Assembly: GCF_022370755.2 (NCBI RefSeq)
Contig: NZ_CP092364.2
Span: forward strand, 1,550,001-1,614,000
Source of the DNA: Mycolicibacterium goodii
GTDB taxonomy: Bacteria > Actinomycetota > Actinomycetes > Mycobacteriales > Mycobacteriaceae
Direction: 5' to 3'
DNA length: 64,000 nt
Part shown: in pieces, positions 53,691 through 64,000 of the stretch
Layout of the letters: each line of letters begins with the position of its first letter
Numbering within the stretch: position 1 is the stretch's first letter
Made by a program: the position numbers and the translations under genes
The notes under the pieces: generated by a model
What the model was told of the DNA's origin: nothing
The model's database searches: none
Seen by the model: only the letters and a program-made list of their open reading frames with translations

Positions 53691-54977
53691 TCAGTGGCCC
53701 CGGCGGCCACCCGACGTCGCCGGCCGGATCGTCGGCACAACGCTGACCGTGCTGTTTGTCATGGTCGCCTGGTATGCGTGTTTGCTCAGACGCCCGACGG
53801 TCGACGCCACCCGCAATACATAGGCGTCCCGGGGCACCGCGGGATCGCGTCCGGTGAAGTCCGCGATGCGGCGCAGACGGTAGCGAACCGTATTTGGATG
53901 AACGAACAATTTGCGTGCGCAAGCTTCGATGGCGCCGCCGGAGTCGAGAAATGCGTCCAGGGTCTCGGTGAGCGCAGGTCCGGCGTCGGCCAATGGCCGC
54001 ATGACCTCCGTCTCCAGCGCCGCGACGGCATCGCCGTCACCCAGCAACGCACGCTCGGGCAACAGTTCGCGCGCCGACACCGGGCGGGGCGCGCTCGGCC
54101 ATCCGGCCACCGCGTTCATGCCCGAGATCGCTTCCGTCGCACTGCGATGCGCAGCGGTCAAGGTGGGAGCCGTCGGTCCGATCACCACCGGGCCGTCAGC
54201 GAACACCGACATCAGGTCGGTGAGGAAGCGGTCGGTCGCCGACAGCGGACCCGAAACGATCGTCACCAGCCACGTGCCGTGCACGTCGGACAGCGCCGCC
54301 CGAGCGTTGCGGCGCACCACCTCGTGCACGTCGTCGCGCGCCATCTCGATCCGGTCCGCCCGCGGCAGGCCCACGATCACCGTCGCGGGTGCGGTCGCGT
54401 CCCAGTTGAGCGCCGCGGCCTGCGACTGCAACTCGGCGCCACTGTCGCCGCGGACCACCGCGTCGACGATGTTGGCCTCCATCCGGATGTCCCACGCGCC
54501 GCGGGCCTCGGCCTGGTCGGCATAAGCGCTCGCCGCGGCGAACGCCAGATCGCGGCTGTAGCGCAGGATGCCCGCGGTCAGCGCGGTGAGCTGCTCCTCC
54601 GACCGCGCCAGCAGTGGCACCGCCTCCTCGAAGAACTCCATGGACGTGCGCACCATCTCCACCGACTGCCGCAGCGCGACACGTCGCCGAAGATCCTGCG
54701 GCACGACCTCGAACGCCTGCGCGGTGTAGCCCACGTTGCTCTCGGGGTTGCGCATCCACTCGACGAAGTTCACGACGGCGGTCTGCACCACCAGCTGCAC
54801 ACTGGCCCGCTGGGAGGCGTCGAGCTCGGCGAAGAACGGCAGCCGCTGCTCCATGGCGTGCACGGCCTCGGTGGCCAGACGCCCCGAGTACTGCTTCAAG
54901 CGGCGCAGCAGCGAGTCGGGTACCGCCTCCAGGACCTCGACCGTGGACTTCGGTGGGACGAACCGGTTGTCGGGCAT
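53691..54977 (-). CDS. mabR: PucR-family regulator of FAS-II, MabR
   Basis: A 428-residue regulator equivalent to Rv2242. Its C-terminal HTH of the PucR type is clear (ACARKLFVHPNTVRYRLRRIADFTGRDP); the middle region carries a GGDEF-like/PucR sensory segment (VIVGLPRADRIEMARDDVHEVVRRNARAALSDVHG) and the N-terminus is helical. MabR has been described as a regulator of the fabD-acpM-kasA-kasB operon that lies directly downstream on the same strand. 157 bp separate it from fabD. Confidence 0.93.
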   Translation of the reverse strand: MPDNRFVPPKSTVEVLEAVPDSLLRRLKQYSGRLATEAVHAMEQRLPFFAELDASQRASVQLVVQTAVVNFVEWMRNPESNVGYTAQAFEVVPQDLRRRVALRQSVEMVRTSMEFFEEAVPLLARSEEQLTALTAGILRYSRDLAFAAASAYADQAEARGAWDIRMEANIVDAVVRGDSGAELQSQAAALNWDATAPATVIVGLPRADRIEMARDDVHEVVRRNARAALSDVHGTWLVTIVSGPLSATDRFLTDLMSVFADGPVVIGPTAPTLTAAHRSATEAISGMNAVAGWPSAPRPVSARELLPERALLGDGDAVAALETEVMRPLADAGPALTETLDAFLDSGGAIEACARKLFVHPNTVRYRLRRIADFTGRDPAVPRDAYVLRVASTVGRLSKHAYQATMTNSTVSVVPTIRPATSGGRRGH

Positions 54978-55025
54978 GTCTAAAAGCTACGCCTGGTTTC
55001 TGGCGGATTCCTCCAACGGCTCTTC

Positions 55026-55089
55026 GCGCGAGCAGACGTGGCGGTACCCCAAGAGCGCCGTTTCGGGGTACCTACGCGTCTGCTCGCGC
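55026..55089. terminator. Hairpin between aceE and mabR
   Basis: Outer arms GCGCGAGCAGACG (55026-55038) and its complement (55077-55089) and inner arms GGTACCCC (55043-55050) and GGGGTACC (55065-55072) form a two-part stem 10 bp after the aceE stop. Likely ends the aceE transcript before mabR. The outer stem motif recurs at 48122-48180. Confidence 0.65.
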
Positions 55090-55098
55090 ATGGAGAAC

Positions 55099-57888
<2,790 letters not shown>

Positions 57889-58034
57889 CTTCCGCTCCTT
57901 GTTAGGCGGTCACTAAATCGATCAGGTGCTTGTGGCACCTATATCGTCTCCCTATCGTGCCGCATGTGCTTCACAGGGGTGGAAGGTGCAATGAACCCGT
58001 CCTGATGGCTAAGAACCGGTAACGTCTGCAGACC

Positions 58035-58610
58035 GTGCCGATGAGTTGGCAGTTTGGGGCGACCCACAGGGTCGCGGGGGTGGCGCTGGGCGGTTCGGCG
58101 GTCATCGCGATGGTGGTTGTCGGATGTTCGACGGTGACCGGCGGAACCGCACAAGTGGATCCCGCCGAGGCGCCGGTGTACCGCGCATCGGTGTCGGCCT
58201 CGATCGAGGCGTCGTCGCTGACCTCGGCCGCGCGCGAATCCGAACGCCAGGCCACGCTGACACAGCGCGCGATCCACACCGTCTGTGAGGATCTGAGCAC
58301 GTCCTCGGTGGACGCCATCGACGCGGTCAACGCCTACATCGAGGCGGCCAACAACAACTCGCCGGACATGGCGGCCAAGGCGGGCCCCGCCGTCGACGCG
58401 CTCAACCGCAGCGCCGATCTGGTCACCGCGGGCGTCAACGACACGCTGCCCGCGGATCTGCGCGGCGCACTGACCGAATGGGTCGACGCCGTGCGGGCGG
58501 TGTCGTCGGCGATCTCGGGCAACGCCTCACCGGATGTGTTCAACGCGGCATCGGACCGGTCCAACGCGGCCCGGACGGCCGCCCTCGACCGCTGTGACGC
58601 CGCCTATTGA
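58035..58610 (+). CDS. Putative lipoprotein of unknown function (Rv2240c type)
   Basis: A 191-residue protein with a signal sequence ending in a lipobox-like VVVGC and then a helical, Ala/Ser-rich mature part (SVSASIEASSLTSAARESERQATL, VDAIDAVNAYIEAANNNSPD). Two further cysteines (IHTVCEDL and DRCDAAY) may pair. GTG start at 58035; the ATG two codons later is an equal option. Divergent from aceE across 146 bp. Family function is unknown. Confidence 0.8.
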   Translation: MPMSWQFGATHRVAGVALGGSAVIAMVVVGCSTVTGGTAQVDPAEAPVYRASVSASIEASSLTSAARESERQATLTQRAIHTVCEDLSTSSVDAIDAVNAYIEAANNNSPDMAAKAGPAVDALNRSADLVTAGVNDTLPADLRGALTEWVDAVRAVSSAISGNASPDVFNAASDRSNAARTAALDRCDAAY

Positions 58611-58752
58611 CGGATTTGATCGCCCGAACTGGCCGCCGGACACTCCCTCGACGGGACCGGCGTGCGACGATAGGGCGCAACACGCATGAGCAGCACAATG
58701 ACAGCACAACGACCAGGCCCGTACGGGCCGGAGAAGGCTAAGGAGGACCGAG

Positions 58753-59190
58753 GTGGTCGCGGCGGCGGGGAAGGATTCTGACCCGAACTACGCTCAAATT
58801 CTGGGCATCCACAAGGATCAGGTGGTCCAGGAGTTGGGTTGGGACGAGGATACCGACGACGACATCCGGGCTGACGTCGAAGAGGCGTGCGGCTCGGAGC
58901 TGCTCGACGAGGACGCCGATGAGGTGGTCGACGTCGTGCTGTTGTGGTGGCGCGACAACGACGGAGACCTCGTCGACCGGCTGATGGACGCCATCACCCC
59001 GCTCGCCGAGGACGGCGTGATCTGGGTGCTGACGCCCAAGACCGGCAAGCCCGGCCATGTGCTGCCCGCCGAGATCGCCGAATCGGCGCCGACGGCCGGT
59101 CTGATGCAGACCTCCTCGGCGAAACTGGGTGACTGGACAGCCAGCCGGCTGGTGCAGCCGAAGTCCAAGGCCGCCGGGAAGCGCGGCTGA
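58753..59190 (+). CDS. DUF3052 family protein (Rv2239c type)
   Basis: A 145-residue cytoplasmic protein conserved in actinobacteria. Landmarks: YAQILGIHKDQVVQELGWDED, DADEVVDVVLLWWRDNDGDLVDRLMDAI and VIWVLTPKTGKPGHVLPAEIAE. The GTG start is supported by AAGGAGGA. It is followed with no gap (TGAGTG) by the peroxiredoxin gene, so the two are co-expressed. Function of DUF3052 is not known. Confidence 0.92.
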   Translation: MVAAAGKDSDPNYAQILGIHKDQVVQELGWDEDTDDDIRADVEEACGSELLDEDADEVVDVVLLWWRDNDGDLVDRLMDAITPLAEDGVIWVLTPKTGKPGHVLPAEIAESAPTAGLMQTSSAKLGDWTASRLVQPKSKAAGKRG

Positions 59191-59661
59191 GTGCTCGACG
59201 TCGGCACACCCGCACCCGATTTCACCCTCCGAGACCAGAACAACCGGCCGGTCACGCTCAGCGACTACCGCACGGGCGAGAACCCGAAAGACGTGTTGGT
59301 GGTGTTCTTCCCGCTCGCGTTCACCGGTGTGTGCGAGGGCGAACTCGGCGCGATCCGTGATCAGCTCCCGCTCTACGAGAACGACCACTCCGCGGTCATC
59401 GCGATCTCGGTCGGGCCACCGCCCACCCACAAGATCTGGTCCATCGAGAGCGGATTCACCTTCCCGGTGCTGTCGGATTTCTGGCCGCACGGCAAGGTCG
59501 CCCAGGACTACGGTGTGTTCAACGACGACGCCGGCTACCCCAACCGCGGCACGTTCGTCGTCGACCGCACCGGCATCATCCGGTTCGCCGAGATGATGGA
59601 ACCCGGGCAGGTGCGCGACCAGAAAGTGTGGACTGCGGCCCTGCAGGCCCTGCGTGGCTGA
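59191..59661 (+). CDS. ahpE: One-cysteine peroxiredoxin AhpE
   Basis: A 156-residue thioredoxin-fold peroxidase that reduces hydroperoxides and peroxynitrite. The peroxidatic motif is PLAFTGVCEGE with Thr45 and Cys48; there is no second Cys, which fits AhpE (Rv2238c), a 1-Cys enzyme regenerated by mycoredoxin/mycothiol. Other landmarks: DFTLRDQNNRPVTLSDYR, VLSDFWPHGKVAQDYGVF, GTFVVDRTGIIRFAE. GTG start directly after the DUF3052 stop. Confidence 0.93.
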   Translation: MLDVGTPAPDFTLRDQNNRPVTLSDYRTGENPKDVLVVFFPLAFTGVCEGELGAIRDQLPLYENDHSAVIAISVGPPPTHKIWSIESGFTFPVLSDFWPHGKVAQDYGVFNDDAGYPNRGTFVVDRTGIIRFAEMMEPGQVRDQKVWTAALQALRG

Positions 59662-59720
59662 CTAAGATCCGGTGTGGGATTTCCGGTCACGGCGCTCGGC
59701 CGTGTACCGTGCCTGCGGCG

Positions 59721-59792
59721 GGGCGCGTAGCTCAGTGGTAGAGCTCTGGTTTTACACACCAGCGGTCGGCGGTTCGATACCGTCCGCGCCCA
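59721..59792 (+). tRNA. tRNA-Val (anticodon UAC)
   Basis: A 72-nt cloverleaf: acceptor GGGCGCG/CGCGCCC with discriminator A, D-arm GCTC AGTGGTA GAGC, anticodon stem CTGGT/ACCAG with loop TTTACAC (anticodon TAC), and T-arm GGCGG TTCGATA CCGTC. CCA is not encoded. It lies 59 bp after ahpE and 110 bp before the end of the leftward formate/nitrite channel gene. Confidence 0.96.
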
Positions 59793-59902
59793 CTCATGTT
59801 CCTCCTGGCGAAGCCCGGTAGGCCCGCACGGGAGAAATCGTGGCGGGCGGCGTCCGTGTCACCATCAGAACCATTGCCGCCGAGCGGGTTTCAGGCATCC
59901 GG

Positions 59903-60721
59903 CTACTCGGCGTCGGCCCGGATGCGCTCCTCCACGAGCCGTTCCTTGCTGCGCAGCAGGCGTAGCAGCGTCACCAGGACCAGCCCGCCCGCGACGTTGC
60001 CGACCACGGTGTAGCCGAACCACTTCAGCCAGTCGAGGTACCCGAACGGTGCTTCACCGGTGAACATCGCACCGAAGATGAGCAGTGAATCCAGGATCGA
60101 GTGGAACATCTGCAGGCCGGCGAGCAGGAATGCGCCCGCCACGGCCGCCGCGATCTTTCCGGGAACCGAGTCGGTCCCGTGCTGCATGCGAGTCATGAGG
60201 GTGATGGCCATACCGCCGAGCACGGCCAGCGCAACCGTCTCGGCCGAGATCGGGGCGGTGGCGAAGTGCGAAGCCGACTCCACGGTCTGGGCGTGCAGCT
60301 TCGGGAAGCCCAACATGATCAACCACATGATCACCCAGCCGCCCACCAGGTTGGCCGCGAGCGTGCCACCCCACAGCTTGAAGAGTTGCGCAATGCTGGC
60401 CCGCTTGGCGGCGACCGTGGTCACCGGCACCAGGAAGCCCTCGGTGAACAGCTCGCTGTGGCCCAACAGCAATGCGAGAAAGCCGATCGAGAACGCCAGG
60501 CCCGCCAGCAGCTGGTCACCTGTGGCATGTAGGACGGACAGGTAGGCGAGTACGCCCATCGCGACTTCTGTGCCGCCGAAGAACCCCGTGACGAGGACCT
60601 CCCGCCATGTGCGGTGCAGGCGTTGACTGCCTTCTTCGACGGTCCTGTTGAAGGTGTCCTCGAGCGAGTCCTCGATCGGACTGTTCGACTTGCCGAGTTG
60701 GCGCTGACTGGTACCGCTCAT
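59903..60721 (-). CDS. Formate/nitrite transporter family channel
   Basis: A 272-residue FNT-family inner-membrane protein with six predicted helices. Signature segments: GFFGGTEVAMGVLAYLSVLHATG, FSIGFLALLLGHSELFTEGFLVPVTTVAAKR (FNT signature 1 region) and WGGTLAANLVGGWVIMWL. The start is placed at ATG 60721 (MSGTSQRQLG), with GAAGGG upstream. The ~45-residue polar N-terminus is longer than in FocA. Substrate could be formate, nitrite, hydrosulfide or another small acid. Confidence 0.9.
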   Translation of the reverse strand: MSGTSQRQLGKSNSPIEDSLEDTFNRTVEEGSQRLHRTWREVLVTGFFGGTEVAMGVLAYLSVLHATGDQLLAGLAFSIGFLALLLGHSELFTEGFLVPVTTVAAKRASIAQLFKLWGGTLAANLVGGWVIMWLIMLGFPKLHAQTVESASHFATAPISAETVALAVLGGMAITLMTRMQHGTDSVPGKIAAAVAGAFLLAGLQMFHSILDSLLIFGAMFTGEAPFGYLDWLKWFGYTVVGNVAGGLVLVTLLRLLRSKERLVEERIRADAE

Positions 60722-60808
60722 GATCAACCCTTCACACGCCGGGGCAGTGGACGACTCGGAGTACCCCCGATAGGCGGTGCGCAAGCCGCCGAACCGTCCG
60801 TGCCTGGG

Positions 60809-61522
60809 TCAGGCGGCGTCGTGGAACACCAGCGCCAGCGTCATGCGCTCGCCGGACCGGACGGCCGACACGCCGTGCCGCACGGGCGCCGCCGACCAAC
60901 CCCGGGTCGACTCCACCGGGCGGTCGCGCGTGGTGAACACGTAGCCGTGGCCGTGCGGCAACTGCGTGGCGGTGCCGCGGGACTGTGCGCGGGGACGCTG
61001 TTCGAGGAGCAGGAACTCGCCGCCGGTGTAATCGCGGCCCGGCTCGTTGAGGTTGACGACGACCTGCAGGGGGAACACCAGATCCCCGTACAGGTCCCGA
61101 TGCAGTGCGTTCCAGTCGCCGGCGCCGTAGCGCAACAAGATCGCCGTCGACTTCGTCTGTCCCGCGCGGTGACACATGTCGAGCCACTCGTCGAGGGTGT
61201 CGGGCCACGGTGGCGTGCGGCCGAGTTTGGTCCACCAGTCCCGCGCGATCGGCAGCAACCGCGGATACAGCGCGTGCTTGAGTGCTTCGAGCGGTTCGGG
61301 ATACGGCGTGCGCAGATACCGGTACTGACCCTGGCCGTAGCGGTATCGGGCCATGTCGATCGTGCTGCGGAACCGCTCGTCGTCGCCGTAGAGCGCCCGC
61401 AGCCGCCTGGTTTCGGCAGTGGTCAACAGTCGCGGCAGCAGGGCGCCGCCGTACTCGTCGAGTTCGGCCGCGATGGCGGCCCAGTCACCGGCCTCGACGC
61501 GGGTCTCCCACCGGTCGGTCAT
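60809..61522 (-). CDS. 2-oxoglutarate/Fe(II)-dependent oxygenase
   Basis: A 237-residue dioxygenase of the prolyl-4-hydroxylase-like group. Iron ligands H141-x-D143 (NALHRDLYGD) and H216 (RHGVSAV), and the 2OG-binding Arg226 (SGERMTL), are all in place. It is the third gene of an operon with an ECF sigma factor and an O6-alkylguanine-DNA methyltransferase, overlapping the latter by 4 bp. This context suggests a part in the response to alkylation or oxidative damage. It is not a clear AlkB orthologue by sequence, so the substrate is open. Confidence 0.85.
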   Translation of the reverse strand: MTDRWETRVEAGDWAAIAAELDEYGGALLPRLLTTAETRRLRALYGDDERFRSTIDMARYRYGQGQYRYLRTPYPEPLEALKHALYPRLLPIARDWWTKLGRTPPWPDTLDEWLDMCHRAGQTKSTAILLRYGAGDWNALHRDLYGDLVFPLQVVVNLNEPGRDYTGGEFLLLEQRPRAQSRGTATQLPHGHGYVFTTRDRPVESTRGWSAAPVRHGVSAVRSGERMTLALVFHDAA

Positions 61523-62082
61523 GCCGCGCGCTCCAGTTCCAGCAGTGCGCTTTTCGCGTCGAGCCCGCCGATGTAACCGCCCAGGCTGCCGTCGGAACGC
61601 AACACCCGGTGGCATGGCACCACGACCGGAAGGGGATTGGTGGAGCAGGCCGAGCCGACCGCGCGAACGGCGTTGGGATTACCCACGATCTCGGCGACAC
61701 CCTTGTAGGACATGGTGTGGCCGTAAGGGATCTGGGACAGCCGGCGCTGCACGAGCTGCCGGAACCCGTGGGACAGGGTGTAATCCAGCGGGATGTCGAA
61801 TTGTGTTCGGGCACCGGAGAAGTACTCGTCGATCTGCCGCGCGGCTGGGGCCAGGCGTTGCGGTGCACGCAGGATCCGCGGACTCAGCCGAGCCGCGAGG
61901 GTGTCCAGTACGGTGTCGTGGTCCTCGGCGGCATACGCGATACGCACAAGCCCGATCTCGGTGGCGGCCAACAGAAGTGGGCCGACCGGGGTGTCGACGG
62001 TGGTGTAGGCGATGTCGAGCAGTCCGTCGGCGCTCGCGGCGTCGGTGAGGCGTCGGTGCAGTCGGGTGAGAATGTCGTTCAT
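61519..62082 (-). CDS. ogt: Methylated-DNA-protein-cysteine S-methyltransferase (MGMT/Ogt)
   Basis: A 187-residue suicide repair protein that transfers the alkyl group of O6-alkylguanine to Cys157 in the PCHRV motif (LPVVVPCHRVLRSDGSLGGYIGGL). Other features: the N-terminal TPVGPLLLAATEIGLVRI, IPYGHTMSYKGVAEIVGNPNAVRAVGSA helix-turn-helix. Starts inside the end of the sigma-factor gene (ATGA) and its own end overlaps the oxygenase gene by 4 bp. Confidence 0.93.
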   Translation of the reverse strand: MNDILTRLHRRLTDAASADGLLDIAYTTVDTPVGPLLLAATEIGLVRIAYAAEDHDTVLDTLAARLSPRILRAPQRLAPAARQIDEYFSGARTQFDIPLDYTLSHGFRQLVQRRLSQIPYGHTMSYKGVAEIVGNPNAVRAVGSACSTNPLPVVVPCHRVLRSDGSLGGYIGGLDAKSALLELERAA

Positions 62083-62570
62083 CGGTGCGCTCCTTTCGGC
62101 AGGGCGTCCGGGTATCGGTTTCGCAGAGTGGCGATCCCGTCGGAGGCGGCCTTGCGGGCCGCGTCGGCGCTGCCACCCAGCAGGGCCGCGATCTCGGCGT
62201 AGGGCAGGCCGACGAAGTAGTGGTATGCCACCGCCTGACGCTGCCTCGGTGGCAGCGCGCGTACCGCGGAGGCGAGCTCGTCGTCGCCTGCGCCGGGTAG
62301 GCCGATTGTGGTCGGCCGGTCCGGCAGGTCGCCGACGGCGATCGCGTCACGTTCGCGACGGCGGATGATGTCCACCGATTTGCGGTGGGCGATGGTCACG
62401 AGCCAGGCCTCGACGTTGGCGTCGTCGGCCAGGTCGGGATAGGCCCGCAACGCCGCCAGGAACGTCTCCGACCAGGCGTCTTCGGCGTCTACTGGGCCGA
62501 GCACGAACGTGCACACCCGCAGCACCGTCGGGCCGTGTTGTCGGACGACGCGTTCGAACGGGGCCTTCAT
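62079..62570 (-). CDS. ECF-type RNA polymerase sigma factor
   Basis: A 163-residue group 4 sigma factor. The sigma-2 region is at ~8-75 (VVRQHGPTVLRVCTFVLGPVDAEDAWSETFLAALRAYPD, VEAWLVTIAHRKSVDIIRRRER) and sigma-4 at ~105-155 (LPPRQRQAVAYHYFVGLPYAEIAALLGGSADAARKAASDG). No anti-sigma gene is adjacent. As first gene of the sigma-ogt-oxygenase operon, it may drive this operon in response to DNA alkylation, which is inference from layout. Confidence 0.92.
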   Translation of the reverse strand: MKAPFERVVRQHGPTVLRVCTFVLGPVDAEDAWSETFLAALRAYPDLADDANVEAWLVTIAHRKSVDIIRRRERDAIAVGDLPDRPTTIGLPGAGDDELASAVRALPPRQRQAVAYHYFVGLPYAEIAALLGGSADAARKAASDGIATLRNRYPDALPKGAHR

Positions 62571-62664
62571 GTCTGCTTCACGGGTATCGGTGTTCCTTGC
62601 GTATATCGGATGCTTACACCCTGTAGACGCGATCGGGCACCGAAACGTGAGCCCGTAGGAGAAT

Positions 62665-63180
62665 TCAGGACCACACCATCGGCGCGCGGCGCAGCACGAG
62701 ATTGCGGCTGCGCGGTTCGGTGTCGCCTGTGCAGGACGGATTGTCCTGCGAGAAGCCCATGTTGACGAATCCGGTCAGATCCGGGCGGATGACGTATTTC
62801 ATCTTCACCGGGCCGGTTTGATGCTGCCACGGGGTGCCCACGTCGCAGACCATGCCCGGGTTGGTGTGCTCGCCGACCCACGCGCCCTGATCGTGATCGG
62901 CCGACGCCATCCACGGCATGTCCATGTCCCACGAGGCTCCTGGTGCGCCGGGGGAGTGCGACAGCACGTGCAGACATCCCGGTCCGCAGTCCGACAGTGA
63001 CCAGTCGTAGGGCTCGAAATGCTCGCTCGCGGCGGTCTCGGTGACGAGGTAGACACCTGCACCGGGCGGCGGAGGTGCCGGAGTGGCCGTGGGATCGGCG
63101 GGAGGCGCAGACGCTTCCATCCCGCCGACCACGAAACCGATCGCCGTCGACACGGCCACCGCGGGTATGAGGTTTTTCAC
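62665..63180 (-). CDS. Secreted protein of unknown function
   Basis: A 171-residue protein with a signal-like N-terminus (MKNLIPAVAVSTAIGFVVGG), a Pro/Ala-rich linker and a mature part with four cysteines (LSDCGPGCLHVL, MVCDVGT, NPSCTGD). It resembles small mycobacterial exported proteins with a beta-rich core ending in NPSCTGD..S..LVL. No function is known. ATG at 63180 follows AGGAAC. Confidence 0.8.
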   Translation of the reverse strand: MKNLIPAVAVSTAIGFVVGGMEASAPPADPTATPAPPPPGAGVYLVTETAASEHFEPYDWSLSDCGPGCLHVLSHSPGAPGASWDMDMPWMASADHDQGAWVGEHTNPGMVCDVGTPWQHQTGPVKMKYVIRPDLTGFVNMGFSQDNPSCTGDTEPRSRNLVLRRAPMVWS

Positions 63181-63244
63181 GGATGTTCCTTCCGAACCAG
63201 GATCTTATCCGTGAAAGCCCCTTCTCGGCGCCCTGAGCGCGGAA

Positions 63245-63661
63245 TCAGTTCGGTGCGAAGAACTCCAGCGCGATACCGTCGGGATCCCGGAAACTCAACC
63301 CCGACCCGTACGGTGCGTCGACGATCCCGCCGTGCGCGACGCCGAGGTCGTCGAGGCGGTCCTGCCACACCTGCAGGTCATCGCGGCTCGCGACGCCGAA
63401 GCTGACGTGATCGAGACCCACCCGGAATTCGGTGAACTGCTCGGCCTCCGCGGGCTTGTCGTGCTGGTGGATACCGAACAAGGTGCCGCCGGGAAGCGCC
63501 CACACGATGTGGTGGAAACCCGCGTCCGTGCGCTCGTCGAGGACCGGGTCGGCGCCGATCAGTGAGCGGTACCACGGTCCGCTGACCGCGAGGTCGCGGA
63601 CGGTGACCGCGACGTGGTTGAGGGTGGGAAATGCAGGGGCAGCCTTGCTCGATTCGACCAT
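63245..63661 (-). CDS. VOC-family (glyoxalase/bleomycin-resistance fold) protein
   Basis: A 138-residue VOC protein with two beta-alpha-beta-beta-beta modules: LNHVAVTVRDLAVSGPWYRSLIG..ALPGGTLFGIHQHD and GLDHVSFGVASRDDLQVWQDRLD..GLSFRDPDGIALEFFA. His and Glu residues at the usual metal sites (first His in LNHV, Glu in LEFF) are present. ATG at 63661 overlaps the stop of the upstream oxygenase gene (TGATG). Substrate unknown. Confidence 0.9.
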   Translation of the reverse strand: MVESSKAAPAFPTLNHVAVTVRDLAVSGPWYRSLIGADPVLDERTDAGFHHIVWALPGGTLFGIHQHDKPAEAEQFTEFRVGLDHVSFGVASRDDLQVWQDRLDDLGVAHGGIVDAPYGSGLSFRDPDGIALEFFAPN

Positions 63662-64000
63662 CAGACAATCCTTTTGCCACGTAGGTTTCTGACCCGCATG
63701 TCCCAAAGGTACATCTGGTAACCCAGCAACCACACTCCGCGGGGGATAACTCGATCGGCGAGTCGCAGCGCAGGCAACAGCCGTTCGAACCGTCGCTGCT
63801 GGTCGGCGGACCGGTCGAGGTTCATGTGGGCGCAGAACTCGTCGGGCAGAAAGCCTGTGGTGGCAAAGAGATTGAAGCCGCCCGCCGGCGCACGCAGCGG
63901 GGCGGGCAGAAACGCCACCGCCGCCACGCCGCACAGATGTGCGCGCACCTGCGGATCGCTCCGCGGGTCCACAAGTGAGCGCGTCCAGTAGTTCTCGAAC
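63661..64000 (-). CDS. MpaB-type oxygenase (DUF2236), C-terminal part, cut by window edge
   Basis: The last ~112 residues of a protein whose start lies beyond 64000. The tail has [54 protein letters not shown] and [17 protein letters not shown], matching the C-terminal region of oxygenase MpaB/latex-clearing-protein-like haem proteins common in mycobacteria. The stop overlaps the VOC start, so both are in one operon. Family call from the tail only. Confidence 0.65.
   Translation of the reverse strand, partial: FENYWTRSLVDPRSDPQVRAHLCGVAAVAFLPAPLRAPAGGFNLFATTGFLPDEFCAHMNLDRSADQQRRFERLLPALRLADRVIPRGVWLLGYQMYLWDMRVRNLRGKRIV

Overview
The window is a high-GC actinobacterial chromosome segment that looks like Mycolicibacterium, closest in my recall to M. 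smegmatis. The evidence is a complete mycobacterial FAS-II block (fabD, acpM, kasA, kasB, accD6) with its PucR-type regulator mabR and aceE beside it, a mycothiol-dependent formaldehyde dehydrogenase, an MmpL transporter, and Ala-X-Ala-type secreted proteins. From about 35.3 kb to 59.8 kb the gene order matches, from memory, the M. tuberculosis Rv2238c-Rv2260 neighbourhood. The left third is accessory and looks environmental. No rRNA, CRISPR array, prophage or intact insertion sequence was seen. No stretch above 300 bases lacks a gene; the longest empty gaps (524-769, 8159-8375, 9021-9295, 15978-16182, 35117-35326) hold promoters, palindromes or hairpins.

Layout. 1-6.2 kb: a cut-off peptide-type solute-binding lipoprotein, a third class A penicillin-binding protein (PonA3 type) and an MmpL transporter. 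6.3-12.1 kb: amide and nitrogen metabolism, with an isochorismatase-like hydrolase, two different acetamidase/formamidase-family enzymes, an FmdB zinc ribbon and an SDR, interrupted by an odd permease/LLM-oxidoreductase chimera. 12.2-18.5 kb: a receptor Ser/Thr kinase, two secreted DUF4185 proteins (a family linked to D-arabinan cleavage) and a tandem universal stress protein. 18.5-24.5 kb: an oligopeptide ABC operon ending in an SDR. 24.6-26.3 kb: a secreted protein, a 23-G homopolymer and a third DUF4185 protein without a signal peptide. 26.3-35.1 kb: an SDR pseudogene, an amine-dehydrogenase-like enzyme, an Hsp70-like membrane protein, an IlvX-like ThDP enzyme, a GlxA-type regulator, a SABATH-type methyltransferase with a 50-residue membrane microprotein, and a StyA-like flavoprotein.

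35.3-48.1 kb: the MBL hydrolase-mscR pair, a LuxR/TPR regulator, a methyltransferase (Rv2258c type), a beta-lactamase fold hydrolase, DUF3145, a lipid kinase with an alkyl-DHAP-synthase-like oxidase, a TetR-glpD pair, and a divergent LysR/SDR pair lying between glpD and accD6. 48.2-57.9 kb: leftward FAS-II genes, mabR and aceE, joining acetyl-CoA supply to mycolate chain elongation. 58.0-64.0 kb: a lipoprotein, DUF3052, the peroxiredoxin AhpE, tRNA-Val(UAC), a formate/nitrite channel, an ECF sigma factor-MGMT-2OG oxygenase operon that looks like an alkylation response unit, a secreted protein, a VOC protein and a cut-off MpaB-type oxygenase.

The most unusual things are the G23 tract ahead of a DUF4185 gene, the permease/LLM chimera, the internally deleted SDR, a 137-bp element with perfect 22-bp terminal inverted repeats, and several very long hairpins, two of which share a stem motif.
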